Source: Leisingera thetidis (GTDB lineage: Bacteria > Pseudomonadota > Alphaproteobacteria > Rhodobacterales > Rhodobacteraceae). Taken from it: a DNA stretch of 64,000 bases. The notes below the pieces were generated by a model, which saw only the letters and a list, made by a program, of their open reading frames with translations, was not told where the DNA came from and searched no databases. The translations under genes were made by a program, and so were the position numbers. Below, piece by piece: positions 37,643-46,633 of this stretch (positions are counted from its first letter, which is position 1; the number at the start of each line of letters is the position of its first letter). The stretch spans positions 1,553,501 through 1,617,500 of the forward strand of contig NZ_CP109787.1 in assembly GCF_025857195.1 (NCBI RefSeq), given 5' to 3'.

Positions 37643-38155
37643 TCAGCGGCGGCGGCTTTCCTGGGCGTTCTGGGCGGCATTCACCCGAACGGTACGGATG
37701 CCCTCAAGATCCTGGTATGATACCGTGCGCGCCGCATGGAGCGTCCGGCTGAACTCGCTTCCGGTGCCGGTTTGGAATTCCGGATAGACCACCCGGAAAT
37801 CATAGGCCAGCACGCCGTCTTCCGGGGTCTCGGCCGGGCGCAGCTCCACGTCATAGGCGCCTTGGCGGCCGGCGATTGCGGTGGCGTGGATGATGGCGCC
37901 CGATGCGGTGCGTTCGATCCGCAGCTCCGAGACCCGGGTGACCAGCACTGTGTTGTCCTTGGGCTCGGGGCGGGCGAAGATTCCGCGGGCGTTGCTGTCC
38001 TGCGGCAGCAGAGGGTTGGAATTCGCCGCTGCGGCTGTCTCGGCGGGTTCGGAGCCTCCAAACCAGTTGGACGGGTTGATCCGCGACTGTTGCCAACCGC
38101 CGCAGCCAGCCAGCACCAGCGCGCAGGCCAATGTAAGAGCCAATGGTTTGTGCAT
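37643..38155 (-). CDS. Small outer-membrane-type lipoprotein of unknown function
   Basis: A 170-residue protein. The ATG at 38155 gives a lipoprotein signal MHKPLALTLACALVLAGC with lipobox LAGC and lipidated Cys18. The mature part begins with a low-complexity linker and then a single beta-rich domain (NTVLVTRVSELRIERTASGA). It is conserved in position next to rnd and sufE in related genomes as far as I recall, but has no known function. Confidence 0.8.
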   Translation of the reverse strand: MHKPLALTLACALVLAGCGGWQQSRINPSNWFGGSEPAETAAAANSNPLLPQDSNARGIFARPEPKDNTVLVTRVSELRIERTASGAIIHATAIAGRQGAYDVELRPAETPEDGVLAYDFRVVYPEFQTGTGSEFSRTLHAARTVSYQDLEGIRTVRVNAAQNAQESRRR

Positions 38156-38289
38156 CTGTCCCCGCCCATTCAAATTGTCTTTGCATCGGATTACCCGATT
38201 GGCATCCGCTTGAAAAGCGGTTGAAATGGGTCGGGCAGGGGCTTAGGTGCTGAACAGCACCGGATAGCGCTTTTGAGGATGGACCGACG

Positions 38290-38700
38290 ATGGCCACAGC
38301 CGCCTTTGAAGAGATCGTGGAAGACTTCGAGTTCATGGAGGACTGGGAGGACCGCTACCGGCATGTGATTGATCTGGGCAAGGCGATGGAGCCCCTGGAC
38401 GATGCGCTGAAGGTGCCTGCAACCAAAGTTGACGGCTGCGCCAGCCAGGTCTGGCTGCATGCCACGGTCGAGGGCGGTGAATTCCGTTTCGACGGCGACA
38501 GCGACGCAATGATTGTGCGCGGTCTGATCGCGGTTCTGCGCCGCCTGTACAACGGGCTGCCGGTCAAGGCGGTGCCGGTGGTGGATGCCAAGGCGGAACT
38601 GGGGCGGCTGGAGCTCAATGAGCATCTGTCCTCGCAGCGTTCCAACGGCTTGCGCGCGATGATCGAACGGATCCGCGAAACGGCAATGGCGCAGGTCTGA
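38290..38700 (+). CDS. sufE: SufE-family Fe-S cluster assembly protein
   Basis: A 136-residue SufE with the sulfur-acceptor cysteine in KVDGCASQVWLHA and the C-terminal EHLSSQRSNGLRAMIERI. It accepts persulfide from the cysteine desulfurase SufS and hands it to the SufBCD scaffold. It stands alone here; the other suf genes are not in the window. Confidence 0.92.
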   Translation: MATAAFEEIVEDFEFMEDWEDRYRHVIDLGKAMEPLDDALKVPATKVDGCASQVWLHATVEGGEFRFDGDSDAMIVRGLIAVLRRLYNGLPVKAVPVVDAKAELGRLELNEHLSSQRSNGLRAMIERIRETAMAQV

Positions 38701-38736
38701 AGCTGCCGGGCGAGGGGCCGGCCCCGCGCGCTCCCC

Positions 38737-38759
38737 GGAGTATTTCCAGAAAGATGAAG
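38737..38759 (+). repeat. Short dispersed motif, copy 1
   Basis: GGAGTATTTCCAGAAAGATG and the next bases AAG form a 23-base motif just beyond sufE. A related motif is at 46568-46590 (17 of 23 bases identical). I recall similar GAGTATTTNNNNAAAGANGAAG sequences as common intergenic elements of Rhodobacterales. Confidence 0.4.
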
Positions 38760-38762
38760 AGG

Positions 38763-39473
38763 CTAGCGTGCCCAGCCGGAAATGGCGGTTTCCAGATCGC
38801 CGTAGCCGGTATGGCGGTGCTCGAATTCCAGCCCCATCCGGTCGGCGCAGTCCCTGGCCTTTTCCACCAGCTTGGGATCGCTGATCTGCGACTGGTAGAC
38901 TAGTTTGGTGTAATTGCCGAACACCATGTCCCTGAGCTCCGGGTTCTTGTCGAGCCCCATCGGCCGCCAGACGAAGGCGTCGAACTGCTTGACCAGGAAG
39001 TCGGTCAGGTAGAAGGCGGTGATTTCGCCTTCATCGGCATGGCGGGCAAAGGTGTCATTGCCCTCGAAGAAGGAGTAGCAATGCGGGCCCGCCACCATCT
39101 CGACGCCAAGCTCGGCGCATTTGCGTTCCAGCGCGCCGCCGGTGCCGCAGTCGGCATAGACCACATAGATCTTGTCGTAGACCGCTGAATGCTTCGCCAC
39201 GGCGCCGTCGATGGCGTCGGTGATTTGCTCGGGATACAGGTGCAGCTTGGCGGGCAGGCAGGTGAGGTCGATGTGATCCAGCCCGTTTTTCTCCTTGATA
39301 TCAAGGATTTCACGCGCAAGCGCGCCGCAGGCGATCAGCAGGATGCGGCCGGTCTTCTTTTCAGGGGCGGCCAGGCCCTGTTCGGTGAGGGAGCTTTCCT
39401 CAAGCGTCCGCCCGGTGGGCGGGCGGAAGGCAGCCCGCTCTGTCAGGCGGGCTGCGCGTCCTTTGCGTGCCAA
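38763..39473 (-). CDS. DUF1638 protein linked to the corrinoid methyl-transfer system
   Basis: A 236-residue protein with ILLIACGALAREILDIKEKN, LDLTCLPAKLH-like sequence, VYADCGTGGALERKCAELG and GPHCYSFFEGND, the DUF1638 hallmarks. The chosen start is a TTG directly after the stop of the corrinoid-protein gene; a later start inside the disordered first 40 residues is possible. DUF1638 genes regularly accompany B12-binding methyl-carrier proteins; the biochemical role is unknown. Confidence 0.82.
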   Translation of the reverse strand: MARKGRAARLTERAAFRPPTGRTLEESSLTEQGLAAPEKKTGRILLIACGALAREILDIKEKNGLDHIDLTCLPAKLHLYPEQITDAIDGAVAKHSAVYDKIYVVYADCGTGGALERKCAELGVEMVAGPHCYSFFEGNDTFARHADEGEITAFYLTDFLVKQFDAFVWRPMGLDKNPELRDMVFGNYTKLVYQSQISDPKLVEKARDCADRMGLEFEHRHTGYGDLETAISGWAR

Positions 39474-39474
39474 A

Positions 39475-40173
39475 TCAGGCGCTCATCGAGTTGTGCTTGC
39501 GCGCAACGAAGTCCTTGGCCATTTCCACGGCCACGGCTGCGTCACGGCAATAGCCGTCGGCGCCGATTGCCTTGCCGAACTCTTCGTTCAGCGGCGCGCC
39601 GCCCACCAGCACGATGTAGTCGTCGCGCAGGCCCTGTTCGACCATCGTGTCGATCACCACTTTCATGTAGGGCATGGTGGTGGTCAGCAGAGCCGACATG
39701 CCGAGGATGTCGGGCTTATGCTCTGCCATCGCTTCCAGGTAGTTTTCGACCGGGTTGTTGATGCCGATGTCGACAACCTCAAAGCCCGCGCCTTCCATCA
39801 TCATGGAGACCAGGTTCTTGCCGATGTCGTGGATGTCGCCCTTGACAGTGCCGATCACCATGGAACCGACGCGCGGGGCGCCGGTTTCAGCCAGCAGCGG
39901 CTTCAGGATGGCCATGCCGCCCTTCATCGCGTTGGCCGCCAGCAGCACTTCCGGCACGAACAGGATGCCGTCGCGGAAGTCGGCGCCGACCACGGTCATG
40001 CCGCCCACCAGCGCTTTGGTCAGGATGTCGTAGGGAGTCCACTTGCGCTCCAGAAGGATGTTCACGCCTTCTTCGATTTCCTCTCTGAGACCATCATAGA
40101 GGTCGTCAAACATCTGCTGAACAAGTTCCTCGTCATCGAGTTCCGAGAGGATGATGTCTTCTTCGTCCGACAT
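39475..40173 (-). CDS. Corrinoid (B12-binding) methyl-carrier protein
   Basis: A 232-residue protein with an N-terminal four-helix cap domain and a C-terminal cobalamin domain: GTVKGDIHDIGKNLVSMMME is the DxHxxG B12 signature, followed by SALLTTTMPYMK and VGGAPLNEEF. It carries a methyl group on cobalt between methyltransferases. With the zinc-dependent homocysteine methyltransferase at 41966, it looks like the B12 part of a methionine synthase divided over separate genes, as reported for Phaeobacter. The folate-binding part is not in the window. Confidence 0.9.
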   Translation of the reverse strand: MSDEEDIILSELDDEELVQQMFDDLYDGLREEIEEGVNILLERKWTPYDILTKALVGGMTVVGADFRDGILFVPEVLLAANAMKGGMAILKPLLAETGAPRVGSMVIGTVKGDIHDIGKNLVSMMMEGAGFEVVDIGINNPVENYLEAMAEHKPDILGMSALLTTTMPYMKVVIDTMVEQGLRDDYIVLVGGAPLNEEFGKAIGADGYCRDAAVAVEMAKDFVARKHNSMSA

Positions 40174-40320
40174 GCGCCTAATCCTTGCTGACGGGGGAGT
40201 CCCCGGTGTTGGCCTATTTCAGAAGCTTTTGTGACAGAATGCCGTCCGCGGACTGCATTATTTGCGACATTGCCGCTGTTCTAACCGACGTATAGAGACA
40301 ATTTCCCCGCAAGAATAATG

Positions 40321-40343
40321 AAGATTCCACATGGAAATCTTCG
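40321..40343. other. Palindrome in the divergent region before the radical SAM gene
   Basis: GAAGATTCCACATGGAAATC plus TTC forms a nine-pair stem with one bulged base around ACAT. It lies between the divergent corrinoid-protein and radical SAM genes and could be an operator or small hairpin; no riboswitch fold is recognisable. Confidence 0.35.
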
Positions 40344-40395
40344 AAATTGCCCATTTGTTCTTTATTTGTTCCTTCGCGGGGGTTACTTTGCGCCT

Positions 40396-41475
40396 ATGCC
40401 ACCGGATTTCACGCCAAATCAAATGCGCCGCAAAGCGCGCGCCAGTCTCAGCAATGCGGCAGGCCGCTATGACATGGCGCGCGATCCAGTTGATGACGGC
40501 TGGTTTCAGGAGGTTCCGCCTGCGGTGATTCCCACCGAGGTCCGCCAGGAGGCGGCGCGCACGCTGATCACCTATAACCGGTCGCCTGACCTGCCGTTTG
40601 ACAGGTCGATCAATCCCTATCGCGGCTGCGAGCATGGCTGCATCTACTGTTTCGCCCGCCCGACCCATGCCTATCTGGGTCTGTCGCCCGGGCTGGATTT
40701 CGAAACCCGGCTGGTGGCACGGCCCAACGCGGCGGAGGTGCTGCGCAGGGAACTGTCGGCGCCGTGCTATAAGGTGGCCACGATTGCGCTTGGCACCAAC
40801 ACCGATCCCTACCAGCCGTGCGAGCGGGACTACGGCATCACCCGGGCCTGCCTGGAGGTGCTGCGCGATTTCAACCACCCGGTGGCGATTGTGACCAAAG
40901 GGGCGATGGTGGAGCGCGACCTGGATATTCTGGCGCCGATGGCGGCCAAGGGCCTGGTGCGGGCCGGGATTTCTGTCACCACGCTGGACCCGGACTTGTC
41001 ACGCCGGATGGAGCCGCGGGCGCCTTTGCCTGCCCGGCGCCTGGCTGCCATCCGGCGGCTGACGGCGGCGGGCGTGCCGGTGCGGGTGATGACCTCCCCG
41101 ATTGTGCCAGGGCTCACCGATCATGAACTGGAGGCGCTGCTGGCGGCCGGGGCGGAGGCCGGGGCGGACGCTGCCAGCTGGATCATGCTGCGGCTGCCGC
41201 GGGAGGTGTCGGAGCTGTGGCAGCAATGGCTGGCCGAGCACGCGCCTGACCGTGCGGCCAAGGTGATGGCGCGGTTGCGCGAGATGCACGGCGGACGCGA
41301 TTACGATCCGCGCTGGGGCCATCGGATGCGCGGCGAGGGGCGCTATGCCGAAATGATCGCGCAGCGGTTCAGGGCGGCCTGCCGGCGCTTGGGGCTGCAG
41401 GAGCGGACCGCGGACTTGCGCTGCGAGCAGTTTGCCCGCCCGCCGCAGCCGGGCGATCAGCTGGCGCTGTTCTGA
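40396..41475 (+). CDS. PA0069-family radical SAM protein
   Basis: A 359-residue radical SAM protein with the cluster cysteines C78, C82 and C85 (CEHGCIYC) preceded by DRSINPYRG. The remaining sequence (GTNTDPYQPCERDYGITR, TKGAMVERDLDIL) matches the PA0069/SplB-like group. The ATG at 40396 gives MPPDFTPNQMRRKARA. The function of the family is not established; DNA-photoproduct-lyase relatives suggest nucleic-acid or cofactor chemistry, with no support from context. Confidence 0.85.
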   Translation: MPPDFTPNQMRRKARASLSNAAGRYDMARDPVDDGWFQEVPPAVIPTEVRQEAARTLITYNRSPDLPFDRSINPYRGCEHGCIYCFARPTHAYLGLSPGLDFETRLVARPNAAEVLRRELSAPCYKVATIALGTNTDPYQPCERDYGITRACLEVLRDFNHPVAIVTKGAMVERDLDILAPMAAKGLVRAGISVTTLDPDLSRRMEPRAPLPARRLAAIRRLTAAGVPVRVMTSPIVPGLTDHELEALLAAGAEAGADAASWIMLRLPREVSELWQQWLAEHAPDRAAKVMARLREMHGGRDYDPRWGHRMRGEGRYAEMIAQRFRAACRRLGLQERTADLRCEQFARPPQPGDQLALF

Positions 41476-41546
41476 CCCATTCTTGATCAGCCGGCCGGGC
41501 TTTTGTGCTATGCTGAGGCCGTATGCAACGGAAAGGAAGGTGTGCT

Positions 41547-41825
41547 ATGACTTCTGTCGCTGTGACAGCACGTGTGACCGGACACGTGCAGGGCGTGGCC
41601 TTCCGCACCTGGGCAAGGGCGGAAGCGCTGCGCCACGGACTGTCCGGCTGGATCCGCAATGAGCCGGACGGATCCGTGCGGGCCTTGCTGATGGGGCCGG
41701 CTTCCGGCGTTGCCGATATGGTGCGCAGAATGGGGCGCGGCCCCGGCGCGGCCTCGGTCAAGGATGTCCAGACGGAGCGGACGGACCCCGAACCGGGCGT
41801 CAGCGGCTTCAGGATTGTCGGTTAG
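41547..41825 (+). CDS. acyP: Acylphosphatase
   Basis: A 92-residue protein starting at 41547 (AGGAAGG ten bases upstream). It has the phosphate loop GHVQGVAFRTWAR with the catalytic Arg and SGWIRNEPDGSVRALLMG with the catalytic Asn. It hydrolyses acyl phosphates. It lies 71 bp after the radical SAM gene. Confidence 0.9.
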   Translation: MTSVAVTARVTGHVQGVAFRTWARAEALRHGLSGWIRNEPDGSVRALLMGPASGVADMVRRMGRGPGAASVKDVQTERTDPEPGVSGFRIVG

Positions 41826-41904
41826 GCCAGGCTGGATGGCATACTGCAGGCCGCCGCAATAGCTGACGACAGCTGACGTCGGGGGGCTTGGGCCAAAACG
41901 CAAT

Positions 41905-41934
41905 ACGGTGCCGCATGAAGGCATGCGGCACCGT
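41905..41934. terminator. Bidirectional terminator between acyP and bmt
   Basis: A perfect 13-bp stem (ACGGTGCCGCATG at 41905-41917, CATGCGGCACCGT at 41922-41934) with an AAGG loop lies between the two convergent genes. T-richness on either side is modest. Confidence 0.7.
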
Positions 41935-41965
41935 TTCCAATTTGAGGGCCCGCAGGTTGCGGCCT

Positions 41966-42985
41966 TCAGGCGCGGCGGCGGCGGCGGGAGCGGCGCTCAT
42001 TGCCCGTATTTGCATCGTCTCCGGTGCCGTCGCCGTCGGAGGTGAAAGGCCCCAGCACTTCGACAATTTTCTCAAGCGCCGGGCGGTCGCCGCGCGGGCG
42101 GCTGTCCAGGGCGGCGCGCATGTGGCGCAGGTGATCGGGCATGGTGCCGCAGCAGCCGCCGATGATCTTGGCGCCGGCGTCGCGCGCCATTACCGCATAT
42201 TCGCCCATCAGCTCCGGGGTGCCGTCATAGTGGATGTGGCCATCAACGTACTTCGGAATGCCGGCATTGCCTTTGGAAATGATCGGGCGTTCAGTGCCTT
42301 GCGCGGCAAAGCCCAGCACGGTGCGCAGAATGTCGGAAGCGCCGGTGCCGCAGTTGGCGCCGAAGGCCAGCGGCGCGTTGTCAAAGTCCTCCACCAGCTG
42401 GGCCAGGTCTGCCGAGGTCACCCCCATCATGGTGCGGCCCGCTGTGTCAAAGCTCATGGTGCCGCACCAGGGCATGTCCGCCAGCTTGAAAGCCTCAGCC
42501 GCGGCGCGGAATTCCTCGGGTGCGGAAATGGTCTCCAGCCACAGCACGTCTGCGCCGCCTTCTTTCAGCGCGTCGGCCTGTTCGTGGAACATCTCCACTG
42601 CCACGGCGTGGGACATGTCTCCGACGGGTTCGAAAATCTCCCCGGTCGGGCCGACGGAGCCTGCCACGGCAATCTTGCGGCCGGCCTTGTCGGCGACCTC
42701 GCGGCCCAGTTCGGCGGCGATGCGGTTCAGTTCGCGTACACGGTTCTGCGCGTCATGCAGTTTCAGCCGCGCGGCGGTGCCGCCAAAGCTGTTGGTCAGA
42801 AACAGGTCGCTGCCGGCATCGACCGACCCCTGGTACAGCGCCAGGATCTTTTTCGGCTCGTCCACGTTCCACAGTTCCGGCGCATCGCCGGACTGCAGCC
42901 CCATGGCGAACAGGTTGGTGCCGGTTGCGCCATCGGCCAGCAGCACGTCTTTGGTTTCCAGCAGCCGTTTGAAGTTGTTTGTCAT
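41966..42985 (-). CDS. bmt: Betaine/methyl-cobalamin--homocysteine S-methyltransferase
   Basis: A 339-residue zinc methyltransferase with LLADGATGTNLFAMGL, FGANCGTGASDI and the C-terminal GGCCGTMPDHL, which supply the three zinc cysteines. The C-terminal tail is Arg-rich (RRSRRRRRA). It transfers a methyl group to homocysteine to form methionine. Glycine betaine is one possible donor; the nearby corrinoid protein and DUF1638 make methylcobalamin the likelier one. It starts 68 bp after the MprF-like gene. Confidence 0.87.
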   Translation of the reverse strand: MTNNFKRLLETKDVLLADGATGTNLFAMGLQSGDAPELWNVDEPKKILALYQGSVDAGSDLFLTNSFGGTAARLKLHDAQNRVRELNRIAAELGREVADKAGRKIAVAGSVGPTGEIFEPVGDMSHAVAVEMFHEQADALKEGGADVLWLETISAPEEFRAAAEAFKLADMPWCGTMSFDTAGRTMMGVTSADLAQLVEDFDNAPLAFGANCGTGASDILRTVLGFAAQGTERPIISKGNAGIPKYVDGHIHYDGTPELMGEYAVMARDAGAKIIGGCCGTMPDHLRHMRAALDSRPRGDRPALEKIVEVLGPFTSDGDGTGDDANTGNERRSRRRRRA

Positions 42986-43052
42986 GCGTTCTGTCCCGAG
43001 TCAGCAGGCCGCTCCGGCGGGGCGGGCGGTCAATGGGTCTTTCTCCCCTGTC

Positions 43053-44942
43053 TCACGCCGGGCGGGCAAGGGCAATTTCATTTTCTTCATCTTCATTATG
43101 AGTTTGTGCTTCAGCCGTGGCCGGCAGCACTGCCGGAGGGCGGTGAACCAGCCGCAGCAGTTCGGCAATCGAGACCGCCATCTGCAGCCAATCCGGAGCT
43201 GCGATGTAGCGCGGCTCCCAGTCAGGCGCGAAACTTGTCTTGAACCGGCGCAGGCCGCGCTCTGTGCTCCTGGCCAGGCGGCGATCGGGGACAGCGGCCA
43301 GAGACAGGCGGGGGATGCCCCTAGCAGCCGCAGCCTTGATCCCGGCGAAAACCAGCTCATGGCCGGTCCCGTCCGGTGCCCCCGGCAGTATGCGGATCAG
43401 GTCCAGGCACCATTCGCGCGACGCGGCATGGAAGCTGGCGAAGCCGATCAGCCGTCCCTCCCGGCAGGCAAGGACAATTTCCTGTCCGGAAAGATAGTGC
43501 GGCTCGAACCGGCCCATGGTGGTGCCGTAGGCGGGGCCATGGGCGGTTTGCCAGCTGGCATCCACGGTCGCCATTTGATCGAAAGGCAGGCCGGGGCCGG
43601 CGGGGCGGACATCCAGTCCGGCGTTTTCCGCATGGCGCAGCTTCCGGCGCAACTGGCGGCGGGCGGCTCCGCCAGCAGAGAACTCAAGCGGGTTCAGCAC
43701 GGCCTCCTCGGCGATCCGCAGCACCCGCCAGCCGGACATGCGGGCCAGCAGCGCCGTGCGCCCGCTGCATTTGTAGTAGCAGGCGGCGGCGTTCCGGCCG
43801 CGGGCATGACCGGCCAGCGGGGCAAAGGTTTCCGAGGCGAATCCCGACAGCGGGTCAAATAGCGCAATCGACGCCTGCGGGCTGTCGAGAAGCGCAACCC
43901 GGGACAGCCCGAAAGCCTGCACCTGGCCGCCATTCTGCCGGATGATCCCGGCTTCGGAGCACGGCCGGTTGCGGGGCAGGGCGGCCGCCGGAAGGCTGCG
44001 GCTGCCCAGCAGTTCCGCGTCTTGCACCGGCGCCGCGCGCGCAGCGATCAGGCCGGGGAACAGCAGCAGCAGTCCGGATATCGCAGCCGGGACCGCGTAG
44101 TAAATCAGGCGGAAGGCCAGCAGCCCGGCAATCAGGCTGCTGTGCGGGGCTGCAGGCAGCAGCGCGCACAAGGCCAGTTCAAACGGCCCGGCGCCCCCGG
44201 GCGCCGAGGAGACCACGGCGAGCCCCAGGGCAATGGCGTAGGCCGCGAGAAGCTGCGCCCAGGCGGCATCGGCAGCGGCGGGCAGCAGCAGCCAAAGGGC
44301 AGTTGCCGCGGCGGTCACATCGGCCATTGCCCAGAACCCCAAGGCCGCCATTGCGGTCAGGGACGGCCAGCGCAGTTTCAGCCGGAACAAGGATGTTTCC
44401 GGGTGCAGGAAGCTGAATGCCGCCAGACCCGCTGCGGCAATCAGGATCAGCATGCCGGCTCCGGCCAGCCCCGGTGACGGTGGCGCAGCGATCAGAGCAG
44501 CGCTGCAGATCACCAAAAGCGCGCTGAGAAAGGTTGCGGCAACCAGCGCCGTCAGCTGTCCGGCCTGCAGCGGAGACAGGCCGGGCAGCAGGCGCCAGCG
44601 GGCATAGGTGCCGGTGATCAGGCCAAAGCCGGTGGTCTGCGAAAAGGCAATCGCGGCCATCCCCGCGCGGCGCGCGGCAGGCCCGTCAAACCCGGTGCCA
44701 AGATGGCGGTGGGCAACGGAATCATAGCGGCCAAGCGCCCAGAAGCTGATGCAGGTCGCCAGCGCGGCGCCCGCCCATTTCCAGGCCGGCAGGCTGATCA
44801 GAGCGGCGCCAAGTTCCCCCGGCAGCGGCAGATCCGTCTGCGCCTGCAGCAGCCAAAGGCAGACGGCCATGATCAGGAACGGCGCGGCCAGCCGGATCCG
44901 CCGTGCGGCAGGTCTCAGGGCCGGGGATTTCAAAAACAGCAT
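43053..44942 (-). CDS. MprF-like phosphatidylglycerol lysyltransferase/flippase
   Basis: A 629-residue protein. The N-terminal half has about eight membrane helices like the flippase part of MprF (RRAGMAAIAFSQTTGFGLIT, SSAPGGAGPFELALCALLP). The C-terminal half is a DUF2156/GNAT-fold synthase domain with KLRHAENAG, DASWQTAHGPAYG and EWCLDLIRI. It should attach an amino acid from tRNA to phosphatidylglycerol, changing surface charge and resistance to cationic peptides. It is shorter than the usual 840-residue MprF. An alternative GTG start is at 44966. Confidence 0.75.
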   Translation of the reverse strand: MLFLKSPALRPAARRIRLAAPFLIMAVCLWLLQAQTDLPLPGELGAALISLPAWKWAGAALATCISFWALGRYDSVAHRHLGTGFDGPAARRAGMAAIAFSQTTGFGLITGTYARWRLLPGLSPLQAGQLTALVAATFLSALLVICSAALIAAPPSPGLAGAGMLILIAAAGLAAFSFLHPETSLFRLKLRWPSLTAMAALGFWAMADVTAAATALWLLLPAAADAAWAQLLAAYAIALGLAVVSSAPGGAGPFELALCALLPAAPHSSLIAGLLAFRLIYYAVPAAISGLLLLFPGLIAARAAPVQDAELLGSRSLPAAALPRNRPCSEAGIIRQNGGQVQAFGLSRVALLDSPQASIALFDPLSGFASETFAPLAGHARGRNAAACYYKCSGRTALLARMSGWRVLRIAEEAVLNPLEFSAGGAARRQLRRKLRHAENAGLDVRPAGPGLPFDQMATVDASWQTAHGPAYGTTMGRFEPHYLSGQEIVLACREGRLIGFASFHAASREWCLDLIRILPGAPDGTGHELVFAGIKAAAARGIPRLSLAAVPDRRLARSTERGLRRFKTSFAPDWEPRYIAAPDWLQMAVSIAELLRLVHRPPAVLPATAEAQTHNEDEENEIALARPA

Positions 44943-45180
44943 GGCAATCCTTGACTGGCAGCGCACAAGGCCCTTTCCGCCAGTCTAGATGAAGCGGTTT
45001 TCGGATCGGTTAACCCGCAAGGCGCCCCCTTCTTCCAAGGTGGCCCGGCGGGCTTCGGCCGTCAGGGAGGAGGCTCCGGCGGACCGCAGAAGGGCCGGCA
45101 CAGGCAATCAGCGCTGCCGCCGGGCATCGCGGTCAGGATCAGCCCCGGGGTTTTCCGGGCGGGCTGGTCCGGCCAGTCTG

Positions 45181-45498
45181 TTACCCGGCTTCCCGCAGGA
45201 TCTCCGCCTGTGCCTGCGGCATCAGTTCCAGCAGTTTACGGCGGATCTGCTCTTCGCTGGCCTGGATTCCCAAGTCGCCCGTCAGCTTGCGCACGACGTC
45301 CTCGTGGCCGGCTTCCTCGAGATCGGCAGCGACGATGGACCGGGCATAGTCGTCGGCTGCCAGACCGGATTTCCCCAGAAGCTCCGCGGCCCAGAGACCG
45401 AGCAGTTTGTTGCGCCGTGCCCGTGCCTTGAACTGCATCTCCTCGTCATGCGCGAATTTGGCTTCAAACGCCTGTTCGCGCTCGTCAAATGTTGTCAT
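45181..45498 (-). CDS. F1F0-ATP synthase inhibitor, zeta subunit (DUF1476)
   Basis: A 105-residue four-helix protein: MTTFDEREQAFEAKFAHDEE, RRNKLLGLWAAELLG and LTGDLGIQASEEQIRRKLLE. It matches the zeta subunit described in Paracoccus, which blocks ATP hydrolysis by F1 in alphaproteobacteria. It is divergent from purC, the usual arrangement in this order of bacteria. Confidence 0.9.
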   Translation of the reverse strand: MTTFDEREQAFEAKFAHDEEMQFKARARRNKLLGLWAAELLGKSGLAADDYARSIVAADLEEAGHEDVVRKLTGDLGIQASEEQIRRKLLELMPQAQAEILREAG

Positions 45499-45769
45499 GG
45501 CTGATCCTCATTAACGTTTGCACCTCAGTAATGATAGGAGCATGATAACAGTCCAGGGCAAGAAAAAATTGTGCCTGTGAAAGCCTTTGTGCAGCTGTCC
45601 ATACCGGGCCGGGCAATGTGTTCCCCGTGCCGGCAGGCAGCCGCTGCCGGGGCTGGGCAAACGGCGGCGTGCTGGCCCCGTGCAGCAAGCTTGCGGCTGA
45701 AGCCCCCTTGCACTATGAGAGCGGCACATCGCAGGGCCGGATTCCCGGCATTGACCCGAAAGGTTCCCA

Positions 45770-46531
45770 ATGGCGCGTCGCAAGAAAATCTACGAAGGCA
45801 AGGCCAAGACACTGTATGAAGGCCCCGAGCCGGGCACCATCGTGCAGTATTTCAAGGATGACGCCACCGCCTTCAATGCCGAAAAGCACGACGTGATCGA
45901 GGGCAAGGGTGTCCTGAACAACATCCTCAGCGAGTTCTTCATGCTGGGCCTCGGGCAGATCGGCGTGCCGACCCATTTCCTGAAACGGCTGAACATGCGC
46001 GAGCAGCTGGTGCGCAGCTGCGAGATCATTCCGCTGGAAGTCATCGTGCGCAATTACGCCGCGGGCTCGATTTCCAAGCGTCTGGGCATCGACGAAGGCA
46101 CCCAGCTGCCGCGTCCGGTGGTGGAATACTGTTACAAGGACGACGCCTTGGGCGACCCGCTGGTCACCGAAGAGCACATTGCGGCCTTTGGCTGGGCCAG
46201 CCAGCAGGATATGGACGACATCCTCAGCCTGGCACTGCGGGTGAATGACTTCCTGTCCGGCGTGTTCCTTGCCGTCGGCATCCGCCTGGTCGACTTCAAG
46301 ATCGAGATCGGCCGGGTCTACGAGGGCGACTTCCAGCGCCTGGTGATTGCCGATGAGATCAGCCCCGACAGCTGCCGCCTGTGGGATATCAAGACCGGCC
46401 AGAAGCTGGACAAGGACGTTTTCCGGCGTGATCTTGGCAGCCTCACGGATGCTTATTCCGAAGTGGCGCGGCGTCTGGGCGTGATGCCGAACAACCCGCC
46501 TGCGCCGGGCAAGCCGACGCTGGTGAACTGA
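45770..46531 (+). CDS. purC: Phosphoribosylaminoimidazole-succinocarboxamide synthase
   Basis: A 253-residue SAICAR synthetase: [40 protein letters not shown] and DFKIEIGR then [14 protein letters not shown] are the family signatures. An AAAGG site precedes the ATG. purS and purQ follow and complete part of the purine pathway begun by purM and purN elsewhere in the window. Confidence 0.96.
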   Translation: MARRKKIYEGKAKTLYEGPEPGTIVQYFKDDATAFNAEKHDVIEGKGVLNNILSEFFMLGLGQIGVPTHFLKRLNMREQLVRSCEIIPLEVIVRNYAAGSISKRLGIDEGTQLPRPVVEYCYKDDALGDPLVTEEHIAAFGWASQQDMDDILSLALRVNDFLSGVFLAVGIRLVDFKIEIGRVYEGDFQRLVIADEISPDSCRLWDIKTGQKLDKDVFRRDLGSLTDAYSEVARRLGVMPNNPPAPGKPTLVN

Positions 46532-46567
46532 CAGAGGGACCGCTGCGCCTGCCGCGCCGCGGGTCTT

Positions 46568-46590
46568 TGAGTATTTTTGCAAAGAAGAAG
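46568..46590 (+). repeat. Short dispersed motif, copy 2
   Basis: TGAGTATTTTTGCAAAGAAG followed by AAG, between purC and purS, is the second copy of the motif at 38737-38759. It carries the same GAGTATTT core and AAAGA-GAAG tail. Confidence 0.4.
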
Positions 46591-46633
46591 CCCAGGATGG
46601 GGCTTCGCCATCGAAAACCTGAGGGATGATGCG

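Noticed and set aside
40174..40395. Cobalamin or SAM riboswitch upstream of the corrinoid protein gene
   Set aside because: No B12-box or SAM-type core could be recognised in the 150-220 bases available.
44989..45504. Plus-strand open frame of 171 codons opposite the zeta-subunit gene
   Set aside because: Most of it lies antisense to the zeta inhibitor gene, and the rest lacks protein-like character.
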